Shown: one piece after another, positions 35,752 to 48,094 of the stretch | How the letters are laid out: each line of letters opens with the position of its first letter | Position numbering within the stretch: the stretch's first letter is position 1 | Assembly (NCBI RefSeq): GCF_024166365.1 | Contig: NC_064822.1 | Span: 103,784,823 to 103,848,822 of the forward strand | Source of the DNA: Elephas maximus indicus | Taxonomy: Eukaryota > Chordata > Mammalia > Proboscidea > Elephantidae | Direction of reading: 5' to 3' | Length of the DNA: 64,000 bases | The notes under the pieces: model-generated | What the model was told of the DNA's origin: nothing | Seen by the model: only the letters and a program-made list of their open reading frames with translations | The model's database searches: none | Program-made: the position numbers and the translations under genes

Positions 35752-36617
35752 TGTCCTAGTTATCTAGTGCTGCTGTAACAGAAATATCACAAGTGGATGG
35801 CTTTAACAAAGAGAAATTTATTTTTTCACAGTCTAGTAGGTTACAAGTCCAAATTCAGGGCATCAGCTCCAGGGGAAGGCTCTCTTTCTCTCTCTGAGCT
35901 CTGAAGGAAGGCCCTTGTCCTCATTCTTCCCCTGGTCGAGGAGCTTCTCAGGCGCAGGGACCCCGGGTCCAAAGAAAGCACTCTGCTCCTGGTGCTGCTT
36001 TCTTGGTGGTATGAGGCCCCCAAGTCTCTGCTTGCTTCCCTTTCCTTTTATCTCTTTAGAGACAGAAGGTGGTGCGGGCCACACCCCAGAGAAACTCCCT
36101 TTACCTTGGATCAGGGAGGTGACCTGAGTAAGGGTGGTGTTACAATCCCGCCCTAATTCTGTCAACATAAAATTACAATCGCAAAATGGAGGACAACCAT
36201 ACATGGCCTAACCAAGTTGAAACACACATTTTTGGGGGGACATAATTCAATCCATGACATTCCACCCTTTGGCCCCCAAAAAAATCACATTCTTGCAACA
36301 TGCAAAACGTATCATCCCATCACTTCTCTGCTTCTCTCTCATTTTATCTCTTGTAAGATAAAAGTTGATGCAGGCCACATCCCAGGGAGACTCCCCTTAC
36401 ATTGGATCAGAGCTGTGACCTGAGTAAGTATATGGCATCCCCCCTAATTCTCTATAACAAAACCTAATCTTGCCTTATTAACCACAAGCAGAGATTAAGA
36501 TTTACAACATATAGGAAAATCATATCAGATCACAAAAGGATGACAGGCACACAATACTGGGAATCATGTCCTAGCTAAGCTGACACATTTTGAGGGGACA
36601 CTATTCAATCCATGACA
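35752..36617 (+). mobile_element. MaLR-type LTR plus partial second LTR
   Basis: 35752-36259 runs from tgtcctagttatctagtgct to attcaatccatgaca and matches the 505-bp LTR at 57991. About 70 bases of linker (ttccaccctttggccccc) follow. Then about 290 bases repeat the 3' half of the LTR to a second ccatgaca at 36617. Either a deleted LTR-internal-LTR element or two insertions. No protein coding. Confidence 0.65.
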
Positions 36618-37590
36618 AGACAGAAGTATAAAAATCTCAAAGATAATTCCTGAAATACAGGAAGGAATGAAGATCAAAGAAAGTTGTACACATGTGGGTA
36701 AATCTAAGGAAGTGTTAACTACACAAAAAAAAATAATAATGTCTTGTAGAGTTTTACATATCCATATACAAATATAATTAAAATTAGTGACAGAACTCGC
36801 ATTTAAGTTAGAAGGTGTTCATTAAATTCAAAGTGTTTTAAGACCCTTGCATTGACAAAAGGAAGGTAAAATTACAATATTAGAATTTGATGAGTCAAGG
36901 ATCTGTGCTGCAGTTTCCAGGGTGTCCACTAACAAAAGAGAAAAACACTTAAACATCTAAACTAACAAAGGAGAAAACTGGAATGACAAAAAAATAATCC
37001 ACAGGATCCAAGAAATAATATGTTAAAAAAAATAATTGACAGAAAAAATAATCATCATCATCTTGAAATTCTTAATAATTTCTTTGAACTTGTGTTTTGT
37101 AAGTGAAGCCTGATTTAACAACGGAGCATGCACATGAGCAGAAGAAATGTGCACAGTATGCATGCAGCCATTCCTTGATGAATATATGCATGTAGTGTTC
37201 AGAATGGTCCTTGAGCATAGAATTTGAGTAGATCCACAATGCATAGGAGTTCAGAAAGAAACAGAGAGTACAATAACTGAGCAAGATCTATAACTGAGTA
37301 AGTGGGGGTAATAACAACCCCAAAAGGCCATGCTTTTCATTCAGATCTTATCTGAACTTCCCTGAGTACAAAAAGAAGGTAATGATGTTCTGAAAAAACA
37401 AATGATGAAGGAACTGTAACGTATCATTTCTTACTCATTTTCTTCCCTTATTCTCCAACGACGTATGCTAAAAATGATATTGAACAAAAGAGAAAAACAT
37501 AGAAACGTGTAGTTCCTGTTCCTTTTGGCCCGTTCTTATTCATCAGTAAGATGAAGAGAGAAAATGTTGGTCAAATGTGCATATATCAAG
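36618..37590. other. AT-rich spacer, nothing recognised
   Basis: Unique sequence between the LTRs and the full-length L1. Minus-strand frames at 37023-37284 have no known motif. Confidence 0.45.
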
Positions 37591-37600
37591 AAGTGAAACA
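37591..37600 (+). repeat. Target-site duplication, left, of full-length L1
   Basis: aagtgaaaca, repeated at 45704-45713. Confidence 0.85.
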
Positions 37601-39395
37601 GAGGGGGGGCCAAGATGGCTGACTAGGCAGACAAAACCTCGGATCCGTCTTGCAACAAAGACTCGGAAAAACAAGTGAATCGATCACATACATGACAATC
37701 TATGAACCCTGACCATCAAACACAGATCTAAAGAGTTGATCTGAGTGACAGCTGAGTGAAAAGCTGCGTCCTGAACCAGCAACCACTTCTGGAACCCGCG
37801 ACCCACCCCACAGCCTTGAGCCCCGGCCATTCCCTGGTGCCGAGTGGTGGGGACGATTGTGCCTTGCTGAGGTGGGGCAGGCACGGGACACAGCCCTAAC
37901 CCCTAGCCCCCTGGGGTAACCTCCGTAGAGACTCATCCAGCACAGGCAGGCTGCACACTGACGGGGCTAACGAGAGGGTGAGCAACCATGGGGAAGCAGC
38001 GACTGTTTTTGGAGCCTGGAGCCAGCGTCCCAGTCAGAAAACCTTGGCGCTGGGCTTTGGACTGGGCACAGGGGAGCTGAGCACGGCATCCTGAGATGGT
38101 ACAAACACGGGACGCAGCCCTAGCCCCCTGAAGTGACCTCGGATGAAGCCCAGCCAGTGCATGCGGGCAGCGCAGCAACACGGCTGACAGGAGGAGAACT
38201 CACCCAGAGGCAGTGACTGCTTTTGGAGCTGGGAGTGCAGCGTCCCAGCCAGGGAACCTTGGCACTGGGCTTTGGACTGGGAGCGGAGGAACTGAACACG
38301 GCTTCCCAGACAGCACAAGCACAGGACGTGAGCCTGACCCTCGGGGGCAATCTCGACCCAGCCAGCAGACACAGGCTACACACCCCTTGGGAATCTCAGA
38401 TAAAACAGTCATCCCAAGCAAGATAAGTAACTTTGTCTATATTCCGGGGTGCTACTCTCTCCTATCTATCTGATCCCTCCCCTCCCCTTCCCAGGCAGCT
38501 TCATTAACACTGGAATTTCCTGGGCCAGAGAGTGAAGTGCTCTGCCAGTTTTTTTTTCCTTTGTATGTTTCTTTTGTCTTTTCCTAATCCATTCTCCTGG
38601 CTTAAGAGAAGCAGCTACAAAAAACCCAGGGACCAAGAATCCTTCCCTGACTTCCCAAAAAAGGACTAAAAATACAGAACCAGCTCCAGCCAAGCATTTG
38701 AGATCCACAGTCTTGGGCTTTCATCCCTACAGGGAACAAGGTGGCTATTATAATGCAAAGGCAATTCTGATAGGGATCTGACTGTAATTGTTTTAGCGGA
38801 TTACTGGAAAGACAAGTTTCCCAGGTCTGATATCTCTACCTATTAAACAGAGCCCTCACTGACCCACAACAGGGAACTGAGGGCTGAAGCTCCACCCAAT
38901 CCACCTAACCTCCTGCCATAGGGGTCTGAGGATAGTGACATCTACCAATCTGTAAAGGTACATGCTTTGGGTGCCTAAGGTACAGCTGCAGAGTCCACCC
39001 ACCAAAGTGCTTTAGGAATAAAGACACATCTACCTCACTGGCACTTGGGGAAAGCCTGTCAGCATCCTGTCCCCCCCTCCAGAATGTGACCCCCTGCTGC
39101 TATTAGAATCTGGTGCACACAACTATCACCACTACTCCTCTAAGCGAATAGGTAACAGTCTACCCCACACATTTGGTGACCCAAAATCAGATTCTACTCA
39201 AGAATACTGAATGGACTGTTAGGCTTATATTTCTGGTAATGGCCCAAAGCACCTCGTAAGAGGACATAAGTGATTCAAAGCCTACAACGATCAAGACAGC
39301 GCAATCTAGTAGCCCATCTACGTACACTGAAAAAAAACAAAACAAGATAAGTCTCAGTGCGCAAATATAAAATAAACCATTACAATATCTTATAG
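37601..39395 (+). promoter_or_regulatory. L1 5' UTR with tandem monomers
   Basis: GC-rich region with repeated segments starting at 37882, 38106 and 38320 (cacgggacacag, cacgggacgcag, cacaggacgtga). The first is about 224 bp, the second about 214 bp and the third a partial of about 80 bp. Each full copy contains ttggcgctgggctttggact or a close variant. The long minus-strand frames at 37700-38420 result from this repetition and GC content and are not genes. Confidence 0.8.
37611..37620 (+). promoter_or_regulatory. YY1-like site at the L1 5' end
   Basis: caagatggct just inside the element start fits the YY1 core. In human L1 a YY1 site at this position directs accurate transcription start. The same motif is at the 5' end of the antisense L1 (17463-17470, reverse). 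Confidence 0.55.
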
Positions 39396-40429
39396 ATGGC
39401 TCAGAGACAACAGTCGATATCAAACCACATAAAGAAGCAGACCATGATTGCTTCTACAACTCCCCAAATTAAAGAATCAAAATCTTCCCCAAATGAAGAT
39501 ACAATCCTGGAATTGCCAGATGCAGAATATAAAAAACTAATTCACAGAATGCTTCAAGACATCAGGGATGACCTCAGAAATGAAATAAGGCAATCTACAG
39601 AAAAAGCCAAGGAACACACTGACAAAGCAGTTGAAGAACTCAAAAAGATTATTCAAGAACATAGTGGAAAAATTAATAAGCTACAAGAATCCATAGAAAG
39701 ACAGCATTCAGAAATCCAAAAGATTAACAGTAAAATTACAGAATTAGACAACTCAGTAGGAAGTCAGAGGAGCAGAATCGAGGAATTGGAAGGCAGAGTG
39801 GGGGAGTTGGAGGATAAAGCAATTGACACCAATATAGCTGAAGAAAAATCAGATTAAAGAATTTAAAAAAATGAAGAAACCCTAAGAATCATGTGGGACT
39901 CTATCAAGAAGAATAACTTGCGTGTGATTGGAGTTCCAGAAAAAGGAGGGATAACAGAAAATACAGAGAGAATAGTTGAAGATCTATTGTCAGAAAACTT
40001 CCCTGACATCATGAAAGACAAAAAGATAGCTATCCAAGATGCTCATTGAACCCCATATAAGATTGATTCAAAAAGAAAATCACCAAGACATATTATCATC
40101 AAACTTGCCAAAACCAAAGATAAAGAGAAAATTTTAAAAGCAGCCAGGGATAAAAGAAAGATCTCCTACAAAGGAGAATCAATAAGAATAAGTTCAGACT
40201 ACTCAGCACAAACCATGCAGTCAAGAAGGTGATGGGATGACATATATAGAGCACTGAAGGAGAAAACAGCCAGCCGAGGATCATATATCCAGCAAAACTC
40301 TCTCTCAAATATGAAGGCGAAATTAAAACATTTACAGATAAACACAAGCTTAGAGAATTTGCAAAAAACAAACCAAAGGTACAAGAAATACTAAAGGAAA
40401 TTGGTCAGAAACTCAATAACATCAGATAA
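39396..40429 (+). pseudogene. L1 ORF1, disabled
   Basis: ORF1 encodes the RNA-binding chaperone of L1 particles: N-terminal tail, coiled coil for trimerisation, RRM and C-terminal domain. Here the open part is 153 residues (39396-39857), with a heptad-like coiled coil (LQESIERQHSEIQKINSKI). Stops follow at codons 154 (TAA), 157 (TAA) and 218 (TGA, probably from a CGA by CpG decay). The frame also shifts before the expected end at 40429 (ccatcaga-type C-terminus, atcagataa). Expected length is about 344 residues. Confidence 0.88.
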
Positions 40430-40875
40430 CAACACAATACAAGGTCACAGAACAGAACATCCTGATATCAACTCAAATAAGGAAATCACAAAAACAAATT
40501 AAGATGAATTTTAAAAGAAAAAAATGCTCAAAACGGGGAATCATTAAAGTCATTATGTAAAAGATCACAATAATCAAAAAGAGGGACTAAATACAGGAGG
40601 CATAGAACTGCCATATGGAGAGGAAAACAAGGCGATATAGGACAATACAAGTTAGGTTTTTACTTAGAAAAATAGGGGTAAATATTAAGGTAACCACAAA
40701 GAGGTATAACAACTCCATAACTCAAAATAAAAACGAAGAAAGACATAACGACTCAGCAAACATAAATTCAACTACTGTGAAAATGAGAAACACACATTTA
40801 CAAAGAAAAAGTCTCAGCACAAAAAAGTAAGTGGACAAATGAAATTGTCAACAACACACATAAAAAGCCATCAAA

Positions 40876-43800
40876 ACGACAGCACTAAACACATTCTTAT
40901 CTATAATTACACTGAATGTAAATGGACTAAATGCACCAATAAAGAGACAGTCTCACTGGATAAAGAAACACGATCTGTCTATATGCTGCCTACAAGAGAC
41001 ACACCTTAGACTTAGAGACACAAACAAACTAAAATTCAAAAGATGGAAAAAAATATATCAAGCAAACAACAAGCAAAAAAGAGCAGGAGTAGCAATATTA
41101 ATTTCTGACAAAATAGACTTTAAAGTTAAATCCACCACAAAGGATAAAGAACGACACCACATAATGATTAAAGGGAAAATTGACCAGGAAGATATAACCA
41201 TATTAAATATTAAATATTTATGCACGCAATGACAGGGCTGCAAGATACATAAATCAAATTTTAACAGAACTGAAAAGTGAGATAGACACATACACAATTA
41301 TAGTAGGAGACTTCAACACACCACTTTCAGAGAAGGACAGGACTTCCAGTAAGAAGCTCAGTAGAGACACGGAAGACCTAATTGCTACCATCAACCAACA
41401 TGACCTCATAGACCTATACAGAACACTCCACCCAACAGCTGCAAAACATACTTTTTTTTCTAGTGCACATAGAACATTCTCTAGAATAGGTCATAAAACA
41501 AACCTTTGCAGAATCCAAAACATCGAAATATTACAAAGCATCTTCTCAGACCGTAAGACCATAAAGGTGGAAATCAATAACCGAAAAACTAGGGAAAAGA
41601 AATCAAATACTTGGAAAATGAACAATACCCTTCTGAAAAAAGACTGGGTTATAGAAGACATTAAGGAGGGAATAAGGAAATTCATAGAATGCAACGAGAA
41701 TGAGAACACTTCCTATCAAAACCTCTGGGACACAGCAAAAGCAGTGCTCAGAGGCCAATTTATATCGATAAATGCACACATACAAAAAGAAGAAAGAGCC
41801 AAAAGCAGAGAACCGTCCCTACAACTTGAACAAATAGAAAGTGAGCAACAAAAGAATCCATCAGGCACCAGAAGAAAACAAATAATAAAAATTAGAGCTG
41901 AACTAAATGAATTAGAGAACAGAAAAACAATGGAAAGAATAAACAAAGCCAAAAGCTGGTTCTTTGAAAAAATTAACAAAATTGATAAACCATTGGCTAG
42001 ACTGACTAAAGAAATACAGGAAAGGAAACAAATAACCCGAATGAGAAACGAGAAGGGCCACATCACAGCAGACCCAACTGAAATTAAAAGAATCATATCA
42101 GATTATTACGAAAAATTGTACTCTAACAAATTTGAAAACCTAGAAGAAATGGATGAATTCCTGGAAAAACACTACCTACCTAAACTAACACAATCAGAAG
42201 TAGAACAACTAAATAGACCCATAACAAAAAAAGAGATTGAAACGGTAATCAAAAACTCCCAACAAAAAAAAGCCCTGGCCCAGATGGCTTCACTGCAGAG
42301 TTCTACCAAACTTTCAGAGAAGAGTTAACACCACTACTACTAAAGGTATTTCAAAGCATAGAAAATGACGGAATACGACCCAACTCATTCTATGAAGCCA
42401 CCATCTCCCTGATACCAAAACCAGGTAAAGACATCACAAAAAAAGAAAATTATAGACCTATATCCCTCATGAACATAGATGCAAAAATCCTCAACAAAAT
42501 TCTAGCCAATAGAATTCAACAACATACCAAAAAAATAATTCACCACGACCAAGTGGGATTTATACCAGGTATGGAAGGCTGGTTTAATATTAGAAAAACC
42601 ATTAATGTAATCCACCACATTAATAAAACAAAAGACAAAAACCACATGATCTCATCAATTGATGCAGAAAAGGCATTTGACAAAGTCCAACACCCATTTA
42701 TGATAAAAACTCTCAGCAAAATAGGAATTGAAGGAAAATTCCTCAACATTATAAAGGGCATCTATGCAAGCCAACAGCCAACATCACTCTAAATGGAGAG
42801 AGCCTGAAAGCATTTCCCTTGAGAAAGGGAGCCAGACAAGGATGCCCTTTATCACCACTCTTATTCAGCATTGTGCTAGAAGTCCTAGCCAGAGCAGTTA
42901 GGCTAGACAAAGAAATAAAGGGCATCCGGATTGGCAAAGAGGAAGTAAAATTATCTCTATTTGCAGATGACATGATCTTATACACAGAAAACCCTAAGGA
43001 ATCCTCCAGAAAACTACTGAAACTAATAGAAGAGTTTGGCAGGGTCTCAGGTTATAAGATAAACATCCAAAAATCACTTGGATTCCTCTACATCAACAAA
43101 AAGAACAGCAAAGAGGAAATCACTAAATCAATACCATTCACAGTAGCCCCCAAGAAGATAAAATACTTAGGAATAAATCTTACCAAGGATGTAAAAGACC
43201 TATACAAAGAAAACTACAAAGCTCTACTACAAGAAATTCAAAAGGACATACTTAAGTGGAAAAACATACCTTGCTCATGGATAGGAAGACTTAACATAGT
43301 AAAAATGTCTATTCTACCAAAAGCCATCTATACATACAATGCACTTCTGATCCAAATTCCAATGTCATTTTTTAAGGTGATAGAGAAACAAATCACCAAC
43401 TTCCTATGGAAGGGAAAGAAGCCTCGGATAAGCAAAGCATTACTAAAAAAGAAGAAGAAAGTGGGAGGCCTCACTCTACCTGATTTCAGAAGCTATTATA
43501 CAGCCACAGTGGTCAAAACAGCCTGGTACTGGTACAACAACAGACACATAGACCAGTGGAACAGAATTGAGAACCCAGAGATAAATCCAACCACATATGA
43601 GCAGCTGATATTTTACAAAGGCCCAGTGTCAGTTAATTGGGGAAAAGATAGTCTTTTTAACAAATGGTGCTGGCATAACTAGATATCCATTTGCAAAAAA
43701 TTGAAACAGGACCCACACCTCACACCATGCACAAAAACTAACTCCAAGTGGATCAAGGACCTAAATATAAAGACTAAAACGATAAAGATCATGGAAGAAA

Positions 43801-44689
43801 AAATAGGGACAACGTTAGGAGCCCTAATACAAGGCATAAACAGAATACAAAACATTACCAAAAATGATGAAGAGAAACCAGATAACTGGAAGCTCCTAAA
43901 AATCAAACACCTATGCTCATCTAAAGACTTCACCAAAAGAGTAAAAAGACCACCTACGGACTGGGAAAAAATTTTCAGCTATGACATCTCTGACCAGCAC
44001 CTGATCTCTAAAATCTATATGATTCTGTTAAAACTCAACCACAAAAAGACAAACAACCCAATCAAGAAGTGGGCAAAGGATATGAACACACACTTCACTA
44101 AAGAAGATATTCAGGCAGCTAACAGACACATGAGAAAATGCTCTCGATCATTAGCCATTAAAAAAAAAAAAAATTAGAGAAAGGCAAATTAAAACTACGA
44201 TGAGATTCCATCTCACTCCAACAAGGCCGGCATTAATCAAAAAAACACAAAATAATAAATGTTGGAGAGGCTGTGGAGAGATTGGAACTCTTATACACTG
44301 CTGGTGGGAATGTAAAATGGTACAACCACTTTGGAAATCTATCTGGCGTTTTCTTAAAAAGTTAGAAATAGAACTACCATATGACCCAGAAATCCCACTC
44401 CTCAGAATATACCCTAGAGAAATAAGAGCCTTTACACGAACAGATATACGCACACCCATGTTTATTGCAGCTCTGTTTACAATAGCAAAAAGCTTGAAGC
44501 AACCAAGGTGTCCATCAACAGATGAATGGTTAAATAAATTATGGTATATTCATACAGTGGAATACTACACATTGATAAAGAACAGTGACGAATCTGTGAA
44601 ACATTTCATAACATGGAGGAACCTGGAAGGCATTATGCTAGTGAAATTAGAGGCAAAAGGACAAAAATTGTATAAGACCACTATTATAA
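40876..44689 (+). pseudogene. L1 ORF2, disabled (endonuclease and reverse transcriptase)
   Basis: The expected start codon is ACG at 40876 where the other L1 copies here have ATG. The endonuclease domain keeps GDFNTPLS (about 41305). 41567-42328 covers the region before and into the RT. 42819-43682 keeps the RT core with [10 protein letters not shown] (about 42958). 44200-44697 carries the C-terminal Cys/His region (CWRGCGEIG, then IHCWWEC). At least four frameshifts separate these pieces, and an A-run is inserted at about 44159-44173. Not functional. Confidence 0.88.
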
Positions 44690-44741
44690 GAGCTTGAGAA
44701 ATAGTGTAAACTGAGAAGAACACATACTTTTGTGGTTATGA

Positions 44742-44774
44742 GGGGGGGAGGGAGGGAGGGAGGGTGGGAGAGGG
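44742..44774 (+). other. G-quadruplex-type tract in L1 3' UTR
   Basis: Successive GGG runs separated by single A or T (agggagggagggagggtggg). L1 3' UTRs of many mammals carry such a polypurine tract able to form quadruplexes. Confidence 0.8.
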
Positions 44775-45703
44775 TTATTTACTGATTAGTTAGTAGATAC
44801 GAACTACTTTAGGTGAAGGGAAGGACAATACTCAATACAGGGAAGGTCAGCTCAGCTGGACTGGACAAAAAGCAAAGAAGTTTCTGGGATAAACTGAATG
44901 CTTCGAAGGTCAGCAGAGCAAGGGCGGGGGTTTGGGGACTATTGCTTAAGGGGACTTCTAAGTCAATTGGCATAATAAACTTTATTAGGGTAACATTCTG
45001 CATCCCACTTTGAACTGTGGCGTCTGGGGTCTTAAATGTTAACAAGCAGCCATCTAAGATGCATCAATTGGTCTCAACCCATCTGGATCAAAGGAGAATG
45101 AAGAACACCAAGGTCACACAATAACTATGAGCCAGAGACAGAAAGGGCCACATGAACTAGAGACTTACATCATCCTGAGACCGGAAGAACTAGATGGTGC
45201 CCGGCCACAACTGGTGACTGCCCTGACAGGGAACACAACAGAGAACTCCTAAGGGAGCAGGAGAACAGTGGGATGCAGACCCCAAATTCTCATAAAAAGA
45301 CCAGACTTAATGGTCTGACTGAGACTAGAAGAATCCCGGCAGTCACGGTCCCCAAACCTTCTGTTGGCCCAGGACAGGAACCATTCCCAAAGACTACTCA
45401 TCAGACATGGAAGGGACTGGATAATGGGCTGGAGAGAGATGCTAATGAAGAGTGAGCTACTTGTATCAGATGGACACTTGAGGCTGTATTGGCATCTCCT
45501 GTCTGGAGGGGAGATGGGAGGGTAGAGAGGGTTAGAAACTGGCAAAAGGGTCATGAAAGGAGAGACTGGAAGAAGGGAGCGGGCTGACTCATTAGGGGGA
45601 GAGTACATGGGAGTATGTAGTAAGGTGTATATAAGCTTACATGTGACAGACTGACTTGATTTGTAAACTTTCACTTAAAGCACAATAAAAAGTATTAAAA
45701 AAA

Positions 45704-45713
45704 AAGTGAAACA
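45704..45713 (+). repeat. Target-site duplication, right, of full-length L1
   Basis: aagtgaaaca, exact copy of 37591-37600, directly after the A-rich tail. Confidence 0.85.
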
Positions 45714-45788
45714 AAAATAATCAAGTTACTTTCATTCAGTGTTTCCACTGATCTGGTAAGAATGAAATATATAAGCATATAAAACCAT

Positions 45789-45950
45789 CAAAAACCAAAC
45801 CCGTTGCCACTGAGTTGATTCTGACTCATAGCAACCCTATAGGACAGAGTAGGACTGCCCTATGGGGTTTCCAAGTAGTGGCTTGTGTATTCAAACTGCC
45901 AACATTTTGGTTAGCAGCCTAGCTCTTAATCACTGCACCACCAGGGCTCC
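45789..45950 (-). mobile_element. AfroSINE, antisense
   Basis: aaaccaaacccgttgccact through caccaccagggctcc. Next to a second antisense copy. Confidence 0.85.
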
Positions 45951-45961
45951 TACATATGCAC

Positions 45962-46143
45962 ATCCCCCAACCCACTGCCGTCCAGTTGATTCTCAACTCA
46001 TAGTGACCCCGTAGAGTTTCCAAGGCTGTAAATCTCTACAAAAGCAGGCTGCCACATCTTCCTCCCATGGAGTGGCTGGGTTTCAAACCACTGACTTTTC
46101 AGTTAGGAATCGATTGCTTTAACTGCTGTGTCACCAGGGCTCC
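45962..46143 (-). mobile_element. AfroSINE, long-variant, antisense
   Basis: Contains the extra middle segment (gtttccaaggctgtaaatct, then gctgccacatcttcctccc) found in the copy at 23709. The body segment with gaactgcccc is missing, so it is internally deleted. Confidence 0.75.
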
Positions 46144-46599
46144 TTACATATGCATACGAGCTATGAAATATTAATTACGTCATTTCAGTGGTTATGCATA
46201 TGAGACGAATATTCTTATATTTGCATCTAAAACTGGCATTACACGATATAAAGAAAAATAGTAAAATCCAAGCTAATAATTTAAAATTCTAATAGGTCTT
46301 TACTTAGAATGACTTTAAATAGGAAATAAAAACTACCATGAAAAGTTAAGAGAGAAAAAAGGAAAATGCTTTATATATATATTTTTTTTTTTAAGTACTA
46401 TATTTTAAAATATTTATAAAAAGGAAAAGGCTTTACATTTTATTATCATCAACAGCACTTTTTTCCTGCTTTTTTAACAAGGCACCCCACATTTCGTTTT
46501 CTACTGGGCCCCCAAATTATGTAGCCAGTCTTCATTTGGGGTTTTATTTTCAATAAAGGATGAACATTTTAGGGTCATAAGCAGTGGCATGTTATGATC
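46144..46599. other. AT-rich spacer, nothing recognised
   Basis: Contains a short TA run and T-run (46374-46392). No ORF or known element. Confidence 0.45.
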
Positions 46600-47720
46600 T
46601 GATTTACATTTTTAAAAAGACAACTCTGAGAATGATGTCACCAAAAATGGTGAAGTAGGAAACAACTGGAAAAATATTTTCAGAATCGAATTTTGCAACT
46701 TTTCTAGAAAAGAAAGCAACTAGGAGAAAGCTCAGGAAGAAACTTCTGCATGGAGGTAAGAAAGGGCTGTGGCATTTAAACTGCCTACTTAACATCCCCC
46801 ACTCTCTAGATTGGCACTGGCCATAAAAATAGCAGCCTGCAATCCTAGTGGAGGTTGTTAGAGCCAGAGTGAGCAGCATGGACCTCAAAAAATTGCGATT
46901 TCTTGTTTTGGCCTATATGGTAGTTCCTATATGGTAGGACCAGCCCAAAACTTGGTTTTGTTTTGTGTAGTTCAAAGAATTCCCAGGACTGGAGTGGTTT
47001 CTTGGGCCTGAAAGCATTTCTATACAAAATTATTGCTTGCAGCAGCCTGCAGGCAAAGGATAACAGTAAAAACAAGCAATGGAAAGACCAAAAAGCCTGG
47101 GAAAGAAGAAGTTTGGAAAATAGATATACTGGGGAATAATGAGGAATGGAGAAAGCCATATATATGCCCAGGGATGGATGCATGTTCAGAATCAGCTTGG
47201 GAACACCCTAGGCTTTTACCTCTGCACAACCAGAAATTGAAGGCTAAGGCAGAGTTGCAAACAGCCTTGCTAAGCATTGAAGGAGTGCTCCAACACAGAG
47301 CCAATCTGCAGTGACTGGAAGAGTATTTTTTTTCTTTTTTTAGGCTCGGATGTTTTAAAAAGTCTCTATCAAAACACTCTGTGATCGTTATGCTAACAGA
47401 ACACAGACTTGAGTGGTCAGACATGACAAATAATATACACTTTACCAAAATAGATTAGAAAGTCACTAAACAAACAAATAACAGCAACTCACAACAAGCA
47501 GCAACAACAAACCCCAGGGAGAGACTGACTCTGATTTCCAGAGTTTTCAACATTGTAATATTCAAAACAACTAATTTTTAACAAAAAATTACATGGCCTG
47601 CAAAGAAACAAAAAAAATATGGCCCTTTCACAGGAAAAAAAAAAATTAATAGAAACTGTCCATGAAGAAGCCCAGGCATTCTGTTAGCCTCTGTTGGTCA
47701 CCTGATACCTGTATAAGTCA
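46600..47720 (+). mobile_element. Ancient L1 5'-region fragment (L1M/HAL1-like)
   Basis: The stretch at about 47515-47690 (gagactgactctgatttcc, then ttttaacaaaaaattacatgg, then agaaactgtccatgaagaag) resembles the 5' region of old mammalian L1M/HAL1 elements. The upstream part is weaker. The frame at 47033-47314 lies inside it and is not a gene. Confidence 0.5.
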
Positions 47721-47733
47721 CTTTTAAGTCTTA

Positions 47734-47922
47734 TATATGGGCAAATTAAACTACAGTGGTTAAGTGCTATGGCTGCCAACTAAGAAGGTTGGCAGTTCAA
47801 ATCCACCAGGTGCTCCTTGGAAACTCTACGGGGGCAGTTGTACCCTGTCCTATAGGGTTGCTATGAGTCGGAATAAGCTCAACGGCAACGGGTTTGGTTT
47901 TTTGGTTATATGGGCAAATTAA
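47734..47922 (+). mobile_element. AfroSINE, sense, with 16-bp TSD
   Basis: The SINE body is 47750-47906, with the first ~20 bases of the head missing. It is bracketed by tatatgggcaaattaa at 47734-47749 and 47907-47922, both exact. The tail ends ggtttggttttttgg. Confidence 0.92.
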
Positions 47923-47934
47923 GGTGCTCACAGA

Positions 47935-48082
47935 AAACCAAAACCAAACCCATTGCCATTGAGTCGATTCCAACTCATAGTGACCCTATAGGACAGAGTA
48001 GAGTTTCCAAGAAGCAACTGGTGGATTTGAACTGCTGACTTTCTGGTTATCAGCCACTCTCTTAACCACTACACCACCACCA
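47935..48082 (-). mobile_element. AfroSINE, antisense, forming an inverted pair
   Basis: Bracketed by ggtgctcacaga (47923-47934) and ggtactcacaga (48083-48094). It lies tail to tail with the previous sense copy, about 28 bp apart, so transcripts could fold into a long hairpin. Confidence 0.9.
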
Positions 48083-48094
48083 GGTACTCACAGA

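Larger units (their letters stand above)
37601..45703 (+). mobile_element. Full-length L1 retrotransposon, inactive
   Basis: Complete structure: 5' start with ggccaagatggctgac, 5' UTR 37601-39395, ORF1 39396-40429, ORF2 40876-44689, 3' UTR with G-rich tract, and a 3' end of aataaaaagtattaaaaa. A 10-bp TSD flanks it. At about 8.1 kb it is longer than a typical 6-kb human L1, largely because of a 1.8-kb 5' UTR. Both ORFs carry stops or frameshifts. It lies between OR units B and C, in the same direction as the OR genes. Confidence 0.92.

Noticed and set aside
37684-38421. Several overlapping minus-strand frames of 60-112 residues
   Set aside because: They fall in the GC-rich tandem repeats of the L1 5' UTR; their shared motifs come from the repetition, not from a gene.
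37601-45703. Active L1 source element
   Set aside because: ORF1 has three in-frame stops, the ORF2 start codon is ACG and ORF2 has several frameshifts.
47033-47314. 93-residue + frame
   Set aside because: Lies in an ancient L1-like region and has no start context or conserved motif.
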